Source: Natronogracilivirga saccharolytica
GTDB taxonomy: Bacteria; Bacteroidota; Rhodothermia; Balneolales; Natronogracilivirgulaceae
Length of the DNA: 64,000 nt
NCBI RefSeq assembly: GCF_017921895.1
Contig: NZ_JAFIDN010000003.1
Coordinates: forward strand, 62,001-126,000
Direction: 5' to 3'
Below the pieces are notes generated by a model. The model saw only the letters and a program-made list of their open reading frames with translations, was not told the origin of the DNA and made no database searches. How positions within the stretch are numbered: the first letter of the stretch is position 1; each line of letters opens with the position of its first letter. The position numbers and the translations under genes are program-made. Positions 15,101 to 23,804 of this stretch are shown here, in pieces.

Positions 15101-17808
15101 CCGGGGCGAACATTTTGACGGAACATGATGCCAATGCGGGTGCTGATCCTTATCTGCTGAATCTGATAGCAATTCATCAGAGTCAGCGAGGGGCAGCTAA
15201 AGAAGCCGGATGGCTGTATGATGAGGCAGTCGCAACATATGAGCCGAAGATCGATCTCTGGAAAACGGAGCTCGCAAAACTGCCGTGGACCGATGAGTTG
15301 ATGGAGCAGTGCAAGAGTATTGAGGTTTCAGGAGACACTGAAAAGTATGTAAAGGCACTAAATTATCTGTTAGCAGCAGAACAGATTGAAGTATTTGGGG
15401 CGGCTGCCGGTCATGCCGGAAGCAAGAAGGCAAAACTGTTGCTTGCGGCGGCTCAGATGTTGATCAATTTGTACAATCAGGGGACGGAAAGTGCCCCTGT
15501 TGTGTTCACGCTGGTGCGGACATTACATGCATTGGGTAAACAAGGGCAGGCCGTGGCAGTGATGCAGAAACTGATTCAGACCACAAGCCTGGGACAGGAG
15601 AACATGAGTTTGGATCTTCCTTTCATGTTGCCGGTATCAGGCCAGGATCATGCGCCTGTCAAAACCGGTCTTGCAAAATGGCTGATGGTCAGAACAGTTG
15701 AGTCCTGGATTCAGCTCAAAGATGTGAGTACGTATCGGAGTGGTCCGCAGGAGCGTAAGATGATGGAGGTGCTTGAGGGGAATGCGGAAAAACAGCCCTT
15801 TATCATAAAAGCGGGTTTTCTTGGAAAAGGTAATGCTTATAACCTGAGCATAACTCATACATTATGGCAAAACTCGATTAATTTTAACAAATGGTTTTGG
15901 GTCGTCAAAAATGATGATAGCCCAATTGATTTGAACTTAAAAAATAAGAAGCGTAAGGTCGATATCTCTGATGAAAATAAACCTTCTACCAGGTTAATTG
16001 AAGCGGCAATTCGTAAGCTAACGGAACAAGAAGCTCCAATAATTCAAAGTGTTGCATATTATGATGTAGAGGGGAAAGCGAGAGGAGCAAGTACGGCAGT
16101 TGTTTACGAAGCTGCAGTTAAATATCGCAATCAGTCGAACATCAGATCTGCAAGTTTGCTCATAAAAGTTTTACAGAAAAAAGGATATACATTCGAGAGT
16201 GAGACAAACTACTGGGAGAGGGAGGGCTTATTTTATGAGAATCAACATTTGTTTGAAGGACATGCGCTAAAGTTTCCCAGAGCCTTAGCTATTGATAGAA
16301 ATGAAGATAGGATCGTAATGATATTGGAATATCATTACGATAAAGGTACTCCCTGGAGAAGAATTGATTATTTAGAAGCGGCAAAAGCCATAGCTGATTT
16401 TAATAAAATAGTAAAGGTCGGAGATAAGAAAGACTGGTTTTACAGGTCGAAAATGAGTCAATTCAGGAATTCATTGACTTCTGCCAGGCAAATTGCAGAC
16501 TATTTGGTCAAGATGAACATGAGGGATACCTGGGTCGATGATGCAAAAGAAATTATTCGCCTTACTGAAAAAAAAGTAAATGAAATATTCGGAAAACTAT
16601 CAGACAGGCTCCCTGAAGTTTTGTGTCACTCTGACCTGCATAGAAACAATTTGATACGAAGTAGTAATGGGCTGGTTGCAATTGACTGGGCTACTGTGGG
16701 TACAGGTTTTCCGGGTGAAGATGTCGGAAGGATGATTCATCCAAATTATGCAGCGGGCACACATTGGCCAAATTTGGACAATTTGGAAGCATGGTTTTAT
16801 GAAGTGGTAGATACCTATGTAGAGAATTGGTCTTCGGTAAATGAAGGTTATGACCCGGATGATATCGTCTCAGCTGCCAGAATAGGTTGTATTACAAGGG
16901 CGAATTTTTCCCTGTATAAGATGAAAAATACTTTAGCTGTTATTTCGAAAGGCATAAAAGAAGAAGCAACAAAGCAGTCAGTTAGCAAGGAGCTTGAAAA
17001 AGTAATCTCTTCAATGGATTTGTATTTACATCATTGCAGAATACTATTGAAAGAGGACGTTGAATCTTCAGTGGCCAAAAAAACTATCTCTACGCCAAAG
17101 AGTAATGGTTCAAGAAATAATTATAAATATCTCTTAAATGAGGGAGCTAAAAAAGACTCATTGACAAAAGCAAAAGATCATTTTGTAAAACTACTTGGCA
17201 ATATTGAGACATATCAGCCGGTTTTTATAGAGAATAAACAAATATCTTCGGGTAGATACTCTATGGAAAGAGACTTGGTGATACGAGACATTATCAGGAA
17301 AAGTAATTGTCTATCGCTAAGTGATTATGGTTGCAGCGAAGGTCATTATCTAAGAATAGGTTGTGAAGAGGGGTGTTTCTCTGTAGGAATGGATGCAAGC
17401 AAAATTAAAGTAATGACGGCACAATGGTCTCTATGTCTTAATGGGTTTGAAAATTTTGCTTTGTATACCGGAAGCTTATATGACGAACAAATCATTAAGC
17501 AAATCCCCTCAACGGATATCACAATTTCCCTTTCTGTGATTCATCATATAATTATGGAAAAGGGGTTGGAATACGCAGAACATTTGATGACAAGTTTTTC
17601 TAGGAAAACAAATTTCGGGTTAATATTTGAAATGGGTCAATCAAATGAAATCAATTTTCATTGGCACAAATTACTGCCAGACATGGGCTCCGATCCGGAT
17701 ACATGGATTGCAGAATGGTTGAATAAGGTTGGCTTTAGCGATATAGAAACAATTTGTAAAGTTCCCAGAAGAGGTGTCGATCGATATACTTTTTTTGCCA
17801 AGATATGA
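12178..17808 (+). CDS. Giant TPR / GT41 glycosyltransferase / FkbM methyltransferase / APH-type phosphotransferase / methyltransferase fusion
   Basis: One 1,876-residue frame with five parts. Residues ~1-290: TPRs. ~325-690: a GT41 (OGT/SPINDLY) catalytic region starting [17 protein letters not shown], with the nucleotide-binding block [20 protein letters not shown] and [13 protein letters not shown]. ~700-775: Asn/Gly-rich linker. ~785-1000: FkbM methyltransferase with DVGAGFG (~818) and [10 protein letters not shown] (~921). ~1000-1210: helical region. ~1215-1660: APH-like phosphotransferase with HSDLHRNN (H1484, D1486) and IDW (D1503). ~1690-1876: a second SAM methyltransferase (DYGCSEG, ~1716). 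From about 15830 the DNA becomes clearly A/T-rich, so the last two enzyme domains look added later. A sigma-54 promoter shared back-to-back with fliS-fliD suggests flagellin O-glycosylation and further decoration; that role is inferred. Confidence 0.85.
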   Translation: [1876 protein letters not shown]

Positions 17809-17956
17809 AATCTTTTGTCACTACTATTCTGCGCCATAGAAACTTTATCACTTCTTATCAGTCATAGATTTCTGAATTCTTCTGAAGCTTAATCCAACAC
17901 TAAACTGAATTTCATTCCAAGAGGTACTTATGCAAAAAGTTTTGAATATCTAAGCT

Positions 17957-17983
17957 TAAGCTCACCTCTTTTTCTTCCGATAA
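17957..17983 (+). promoter_or_regulatory. Sigma-28-type promoter upstream of the first PAS kinase
   Basis: TAAG, 15 bases, TCCGATAA: the same two elements and spacing as the fliS sigma-28 promoter. It lies ~228 bases before the kinase ATG with no other gene between, which is a long leader. A sigma-70-like promoter lies nearer. It may therefore add flagellar-phase expression of the kinases. Confidence 0.6.
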
Positions 17984-18114
17984 CTGTGATCATCCCGCTC
18001 TCTCATCACTAAATCAGGGGGATCGCACATAATCACGTTTTCCGGAGGAGGAAGTGTTGCCACTGGCATAAATAACAGAAAATCAAAATGATGCCGGGTT
18101 TCTATGCACAAAAG

Positions 18115-18142
18115 TTGACATTGGCCTTGATAATTGTAAAAT
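18115..18142 (+). promoter_or_regulatory. Sigma-70-like promoter of the first PAS kinase
   Basis: TTGACA (18115-18120), a 16-base spacer and TAAAAT (18137-18142) resemble a housekeeping promoter. It lies 68 bases before the ATG at 18211. If this organism uses the Bacteroidota-type -33/-7 consensus the match may be fortuitous. Confidence 0.5.
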
Positions 18143-18210
18143 GCGACAAACGGAATAACTCAGGTGTAACCTGCTAAAAATACTTTTCTGAACATCCTGG
18201 AGGGCTGCCC

Positions 18211-20850
18211 ATGGCGCACGTTCACTACAAGGATCTCATCAAATCAGCACCTTATGGCTATGCCTGGCACAAAATAGTCCTGGATGATCACGGACGTCCA
18301 TGTGATTACGTTTTCCTGGATGTGAATAAGGAGTTTGAACGGCTGACCGGATTGAAGGGCTCAGAGATCTGCAACCGGCCCGTGACGGAAGTTATTCCGG
18401 ATATTGCAAATGATGAATTTGACTGGATCGGCAAATATGGCGACATCGCCCTGAATAAGGGTGAATTGATGTTTGAACAGTACTTCGGTCACTTACAGCG
18501 CTGGTACCGTGTGCAGGCATATTCTCCCAAAAAGCATTTCTTTTCGACCATATTTGTCGATATTACCAATTTTAAAAGGGCGGAGGATGAGCAGGATCTT
18601 CTGGTCGACAACATCGGTACCCAGATCTGGTATCTCAAGGATTGCGAGCACTATGGCAGAGTCAACCAGGCTCATGCCGATTTTCTTGGTATTCCGAAAC
18701 ACCAAATTCAGGACAAAAGCCTGTACCAGTTTCTGAATAAAACCGAGGCCGATATTTGCTATGCCAATAACTGTCAGATTTTTGACAAAAAGGCACCGGT
18801 TACCACCGAGGAGTGGGCAACCAACGGCAAGGGCGAACGCCGTCTGCTGCGCGTCACCAAAAACCCCAAACGTGACCGCTACGGCAATGTGGAGTTCCTG
18901 GCCTGTACAGCCGAGGACATCACCGGGCGCCGGCGGGCAAAGCAGGCATTGCGCCAGAGTGAGGAGAAGTTCCGGCAGATTTTTCAGAACTCTCCCCTTG
19001 GCATATTCCACTTCAGTGCCGATGGCATCATAACCGACTGTAATGAAAATTTTGTCAAAATTATTGGATCCGAACGCGATGTTCTGGTAGGTCTGAATAT
19101 GTCTGATCTCCCTGATACCAAGGTCAAAAGCGCTGTTTCAAAGGCACTCGCTGGCGACATAAGTACCTATGACGGAGAGTACGAATCGGTTACTTCAGGA
19201 AAGATCACCCCTCTGAGAGGTATATTCGCACCGATAAAATCGGAACATCAGGCTATTAAAGGCGGGATTGGTATTATTGAGGATATTACGGATCGAAAAA
19301 AAGCAGAAAAGGAACTGAAGGTCAGCGAGCAACAGCTTCGCTCGCTTGTCGAAGGTATCGATGAGACCATTTTTGTGGTTGACTGCAACGACATTATTGT
19401 CGAGTTCAGTCAGCCTCAAAGCCGCACACTTTACAGGCCCAAAGAGGATTTTCTCGGAAAACATCTGGATGATATCGAGTTTCCCGAGCCTGCAAGGGCA
19501 AAAATTTGGAATGCCCTCAAGTACACCCGCAGAACAGGGGAATATTCAAATGTCGAATATTATGTCGACCTGCCCGATAAACGATTGTGGCATGATATGA
19601 ATATTACCGCTGCCCGTGATTATGAAGGAAACAGGATTCTTATTGGTGTCGTGAGGGATGTGACACGGCGCAAAGATGCTGAGCTTACCATTCGTGAAAG
19701 GGAAGCCAGCTACCGCCAGCTGTTTGAAGATTCACCGGTTTCGCTGATTGAAATGGACTATTCTATGGTGAAAGAACAGATGGACCGGATGAAGCTGGAA
19801 CTTGATACGGATCTTGGTTCCTGGTTGCAGAACAATCCTGAAAAAGCATTGAATCTGATGGGAGAAGTGGTTGTTTGCGACGTCAATAAAACCGCCGTCA
19901 CCGAGCATAAGGCGGATTCCAAAGAGCAGCTGTTGGATGCACTGGATCGCGTTTTTCATGAAGGTTCAATGCATAATTACATCACTGTCCTCAAGTTAAT
20001 TGCCAGGGGAGGCACCGAAGCAGCCTTTGAACACAAACACCGGGCCTTTGACGGAAGCGAGCTTATTTTTGATATCCACTGGTCGGTGATGTCCGGCCAT
20101 GAATCTTCCTATTCCAGGGTGATTATCAGCGCCATGAATATCACCGATCGCAAAAAGGCCGAAGCTCTCATCCAAAAAAACCTGCGGGAAAAAAACGTTC
20201 TGCTTTCGGAAATTCATCACCGGGTGAAAAACAACATGGCAGTGATTTCGAGTCTGCTGACACTGCAGTCGGATTTTCAGGCCGGGCAGGATCCGCTTAC
20301 CATGCTTCGGGATACGTGCAACCGCATCCGCTCCATGGCTCTTGTCCATGAACTGGTGTATGAGGACCAGAATTTTGCCGAGATCAGGTTTGATGAACTG
20401 CTTAAGCGCCTGGCTGATAACATCAAGCAGATTTACGGAAGTCATGACAAAGACATATCCGTCAACATCACCTGTGACGATCTGATGCTTGAAATGAATC
20501 AGTCCGTTCCCTGCACGCTTCTTGCCAATGAACTGATCACTAATGCCTGCTTGCATGCCTTTGATGGAAATGACAGCGGAGTTATTGATGTAATATGTCA
20601 CAAAGACGGTGAGTGCTGCAAACTGGTGGTCCGTGACGACGGAAAGGGAGTCGCTGATACAGCAGCCCTGGAAACCCCGGAGTCTTTTGGATATACGATC
20701 ATACACGGTCTTGTACAACAAATTGGGGGTATTATTGACATCGCATCCGGTGATACCGGATTGTCTGTGGAAATCCGTTTCAAACCGCACAAACCATTTT
20801 ATACCGGAATGAAAGAGAAAAAAGAGGCGGCAACTCCGGGATGCTGCTGA
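18211..20850 (+). CDS. Multi-PAS sensor histidine kinase, HisKA_2 family
   Basis: The 879-residue soluble kinase has no membrane segment. About five PAS domains run from residue ~8 to ~650, each closing with a PAC-type ending such as VEFLACTAEDITGRRRA or ILIGVVRDVTRRKDA. The transmitter is of the HisKA_2 class: EIHHRVKNNMAVISSLLTLQS, with the phospho-acceptor histidine at 669/670. It ends in an ATPase domain with NELITNACLHAF (N box) and VVRDDGKGV (G1 box). A good Shine-Dalgarno GGAGGG supports the start. No response regulator adjoins it. It is a close paralogue of the next gene. A possible sigma-28 site upstream hints at a link to motility. Confidence 0.92.
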   Translation: MAHVHYKDLIKSAPYGYAWHKIVLDDHGRPCDYVFLDVNKEFERLTGLKGSEICNRPVTEVIPDIANDEFDWIGKYGDIALNKGELMFEQYFGHLQRWYRVQAYSPKKHFFSTIFVDITNFKRAEDEQDLLVDNIGTQIWYLKDCEHYGRVNQAHADFLGIPKHQIQDKSLYQFLNKTEADICYANNCQIFDKKAPVTTEEWATNGKGERRLLRVTKNPKRDRYGNVEFLACTAEDITGRRRAKQALRQSEEKFRQIFQNSPLGIFHFSADGIITDCNENFVKIIGSERDVLVGLNMSDLPDTKVKSAVSKALAGDISTYDGEYESVTSGKITPLRGIFAPIKSEHQAIKGGIGIIEDITDRKKAEKELKVSEQQLRSLVEGIDETIFVVDCNDIIVEFSQPQSRTLYRPKEDFLGKHLDDIEFPEPARAKIWNALKYTRRTGEYSNVEYYVDLPDKRLWHDMNITAARDYEGNRILIGVVRDVTRRKDAELTIREREASYRQLFEDSPVSLIEMDYSMVKEQMDRMKLELDTDLGSWLQNNPEKALNLMGEVVVCDVNKTAVTEHKADSKEQLLDALDRVFHEGSMHNYITVLKLIARGGTEAAFEHKHRAFDGSELIFDIHWSVMSGHESSYSRVIISAMNITDRKKAEALIQKNLREKNVLLSEIHHRVKNNMAVISSLLTLQSDFQAGQDPLTMLRDTCNRIRSMALVHELVYEDQNFAEIRFDELLKRLADNIKQIYGSHDKDISVNITCDDLMLEMNQSVPCTLLANELITNACLHAFDGNDSGVIDVICHKDGECCKLVVRDDGKGVADTAALETPESFGYTIIHGLVQQIGGIIDIASGDTGLSVEIRFKPHKPFYTGMKEKKEAATPGCC

Positions 20851-21002
20851 TGAGATGAGAAAAAAAAGTTGCCGAAGTGCAGTTTTGCAGCAAAACCCAT
20901 ATATTCTCCAATTTATTTTCCCGCAGACGACAACAGGGGTCGCTCTTGAGAACCCGGGCCCGCATCATTATTTCCTGAAGCAATTTTTTACACTCGCAGA
21001 CA

Positions 21003-23597
21003 ATGAAAGAGGACTATTACAAAAAGATTCTGATGGAATCTCAGGTGGGTTATGCATTCGGCAAAATAGTTCTGGATGATGACGGCCGCCCCGAAGATCT
21101 TTACATTCTCGAGGTAAACCCCGCTTTTTGCCGGCATACCGGGTTGTTGCCCGGCCAAATCGAAAATAAAAGAATCGGAAATGTCCTGCCGGATCTGCGT
21201 GCGAAGGGGTTTACATGGATCGAAAAAATAGGAGAGGTTGCATGCAATGGCAGCAGCACCATTGTTGAGGATTACGTCGCCCCGCTTGATCTCTGGCTGC
21301 GCGTGGAGCTGCAGTCACCGGAAAATATGTACGTTTCCGCAACACTGACAGATATCACCCACGAGAGAAGATTGCGGGAAGAGTACGAACTGCTGGCCAA
21401 CAATATTTCCACGCAGATATGGTATCTGAAAGATCTGGAAACCTATGGTAATGTAAACAGAGCCCACGCTGATTTCCTCGGACGTACCGTCGAGGATGTA
21501 CAGAATAAAAGCCTGTACGAAGTGCTCTCGCGCTCAGAAGCAGATATTTGTGTATCAGGTAACCAAAGGGTATTTAATGAGAAAAAAGCACTGGCCGCGA
21601 ACGAATGGGTGACCAACGCTGCCGGTGAGTCTCGTCTTCTCAGGATTACAAAAAATCCGAAACTCGCCTCTGATGGTTCGGTTCGTTTTGTCGTCTGTTC
21701 CGCTGAGGATGTCACCGAACACCATTTTGCAGAACAGGCCCTGCGCCGCAGCGAAGAACGCCTCCGCCGGATTTTTGAGCACGCCCCGTTCGGCATCATG
21801 CATGTGAATGGCAGTGGCAGGATCACAACATGCAATGACCAGTTTGTGAATATTATTGGCTCCTCACGTGAACAGCTGCTGGGGTTTGATGTTCTCAGCA
21901 TTCAAAATAAAGAAGCAAAAAAGGCGATTGCAAACGCTTTTGAGGGTAATGTTTCGGACTATGAGGGGGTGTACACGTCCATGATGTCGGGCAAGACTAC
22001 ACCGGTACGAGGCTTCTTTACCCCGTTAAAAGCAGAAGACGGCTCAGTGAACGGAATTTTGGGAATTATTGAGGATATCACCGAACGCATAGTGGCAGAA
22101 AATGCGCTAAGGGCCAGCGAAGAGCAGCTCAGATCGCTTTTCGAAACCATGGATGAGCTCATATTTATGGTCGATGAAGACCTGATATTCCGCGAGTATC
22201 ACATGCCCAAATCGCGATCATTCCGGCTGTCCGAAGATCATTTTCTGGGCAAATCGGTGTACGAGGCTTCATTCCCCCGGCCGGCCAGGGACAAGGTGAT
22301 CGAAGGGCTGAAAAAAGCAAGGGACAAGAATCGCTTCACCAATGTGGAATACTACCTCGACCTTCTGGGTGGACGCAGCTGGTATGACATGAATATCAAT
22401 CCGGTCCGCAACAAAGACGGCCGCAAGGTTTTGGTAGCCGTAGTCAGGGATGTAACTGCACGCAAACAGGCAGAACTCGACCTGATGGAGAGCGAGCAGA
22501 AATACCGGCAGCTGTTTGAGGATGCCCCCATCTCTCTATGGGAGAAAGATTTCTCGATTATAAAGCACTGGCTGAATAACCGCGAAGACCTGCCGGCGGA
22601 TAATCTGGAAACCTACTTTCTGGAAAGGCCGGAAATGGTCCGTAAGCTGTTCCAGAAAGTCAAGATTCTTGATGTCAATCAGCGGACACTCAAACTCTAC
22701 AAGGAAGAACACAAAAATTCACTGATCAAAGGATTGAACAGTATTTTTACGGAGCATACATGGAAGGATTTTGCCAGATCGCTTGCTGCCATTGCCAGGG
22801 GTGACAAGGACTTTACTGCTGAAACCCGGCACAAGACAATAGACGGCGAAATTCGTGATGTCTCCATCCACTGGAAAGTTGCTCCCGGTTATGAAAAAAC
22901 ATACGCCCGCGTGCTGCACAGCGAGTTCGACATCACCGAACAAAAAAAGGCGGAAGAGCAGATCCGCGAAAACCTCAGGGAAAAAAACATCCTGCTGGCC
23001 GAAATCCATCACCGGGTAAAGAACAACATGGCAGTGATTTCCAGCCTGCTGACACTGCAATCCGAGTTCCAGTCCGATGCCGACCCCGGAAAAATATTGC
23101 GGGATACAAGGAACCGCATCCAGTCGATGGGACTTGTCCACGAACTGGTCTATGAACATGACAATTTTGCCGAAATCAATTTCCGTCCGCTGCTGGAGCG
23201 ACTGGTACAGATCCTTTCGGATGTTTATCTCGTAAATGACAAAGAGATCTCGGTTAATGTCTCCTGCGATGATGTCCAGCTCGATCTGAACCGCTCGATG
23301 CCCTGCACCCTCATCGCCAATGAGCTGATGTCCAACGCATTTCAGCATGCATTCAGCCAAAGCGACAAGGGAAACATCGATGTCATTTTCGAAAAAAAGG
23401 CAGACACTTACCGGCTGGTGATCCGGGACGATGGTGAGGGAATCGATGATCCCGGAGACCTTGAGAATCCCGGATCGTTCGGCTATACCATTATACACGG
23501 ACTGGTGCAGCAAATCCGCGGTGACATCTCCTTCTCTGCAGAAAATCCCGGCCTCAGTGTGGAAGTGACGTTTCATACGGAACAGCCCGGAAAATGA
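21003..23597 (+). CDS. Multi-PAS sensor histidine kinase, HisKA_2 family (tandem paralogue)
   Basis: The 864-residue kinase is colinear with the preceding one. The N-terminal segment ILMESQVGYAFGKIVLDDDGRPEDLY mirrors SAPYGYAWHKIVLDDHGRPCDYV, the second PAS shares STQIWYLKDLETYGNVNRAHADFLG, and the transmitter repeats EIHHRVKNNMAVISSLLTLQS. N box NELMSNAFQHAF and G1 box VIRDDGEGI are intact. The pair clearly arose by tandem duplication and diverged mostly in the PAS sensors. The 152-base gap contains a short perfect inverted repeat GTTTTGC-A-GCAAAAC but no convincing promoter, so both genes may form one transcript. Confidence 0.92.
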   Translation: MKEDYYKKILMESQVGYAFGKIVLDDDGRPEDLYILEVNPAFCRHTGLLPGQIENKRIGNVLPDLRAKGFTWIEKIGEVACNGSSTIVEDYVAPLDLWLRVELQSPENMYVSATLTDITHERRLREEYELLANNISTQIWYLKDLETYGNVNRAHADFLGRTVEDVQNKSLYEVLSRSEADICVSGNQRVFNEKKALAANEWVTNAAGESRLLRITKNPKLASDGSVRFVVCSAEDVTEHHFAEQALRRSEERLRRIFEHAPFGIMHVNGSGRITTCNDQFVNIIGSSREQLLGFDVLSIQNKEAKKAIANAFEGNVSDYEGVYTSMMSGKTTPVRGFFTPLKAEDGSVNGILGIIEDITERIVAENALRASEEQLRSLFETMDELIFMVDEDLIFREYHMPKSRSFRLSEDHFLGKSVYEASFPRPARDKVIEGLKKARDKNRFTNVEYYLDLLGGRSWYDMNINPVRNKDGRKVLVAVVRDVTARKQAELDLMESEQKYRQLFEDAPISLWEKDFSIIKHWLNNREDLPADNLETYFLERPEMVRKLFQKVKILDVNQRTLKLYKEEHKNSLIKGLNSIFTEHTWKDFARSLAAIARGDKDFTAETRHKTIDGEIRDVSIHWKVAPGYEKTYARVLHSEFDITEQKKAEEQIRENLREKNILLAEIHHRVKNNMAVISSLLTLQSEFQSDADPGKILRDTRNRIQSMGLVHELVYEHDNFAEINFRPLLERLVQILSDVYLVNDKEISVNVSCDDVQLDLNRSMPCTLIANELMSNAFQHAFSQSDKGNIDVIFEKKADTYRLVIRDDGEGIDDPGDLENPGSFGYTIIHGLVQQIRGDISFSAENPGLSVEVTFHTEQPGK

Positions 23598-23640
23598 TCG
23601 CGGATTGATGTATGCCCCTTAGACCCGATGCAAGCCCATT

Positions 23641-23667
23641 TAAGTTGCATCAGGCTACGGTCGATAA
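23641..23667 (+). promoter_or_regulatory. Sigma-28-type promoter of the chemoreceptor gene
   Basis: TAAG (23641-23644), 15 bases, GTCGATAA (23660-23667), one base from GCCGATAA in the -10 element. It is 137 bases before the chemoreceptor ATG at 23805. Chemoreceptors are commonly in the sigma-28 class of flagellar genes, which agrees. Confidence 0.75.
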
Positions 23668-23804
23668 TCCTGAGAAATCGGTAGACATTCACTGGCACAG
23701 AGGATGGTTCCAGGTCAGCCATCACTCGTATTCTACTATTATTTCAAAACAGGGCGATACTGCTAACGCATATCGATTCTGAACAGACGTAAAGGATTAT
23801 TGAA

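Larger units (their letters stand above)
17809..18210 (+). other. 402-base gap between giant enzyme and PAS kinase: two promoters, no gene
   Basis: The first ~140 bases are A/T-rich like the 3' part of the giant gene and hold no recognisable ORF or clear terminator. The rest carries a sigma-28-like and a sigma-70-like promoter, listed separately. A strong Shine-Dalgarno GGAGGG lies 6 bases before the ATG at 18211. Confidence 0.6.

Noticed and set aside
23690-23706. Possible sigma-54 site TGGCACAGAGGATGG before the chemoreceptor
   Set aside because: The -12 element lacks the required GC ten bases after GG, and a good sigma-28 site lies just upstream.
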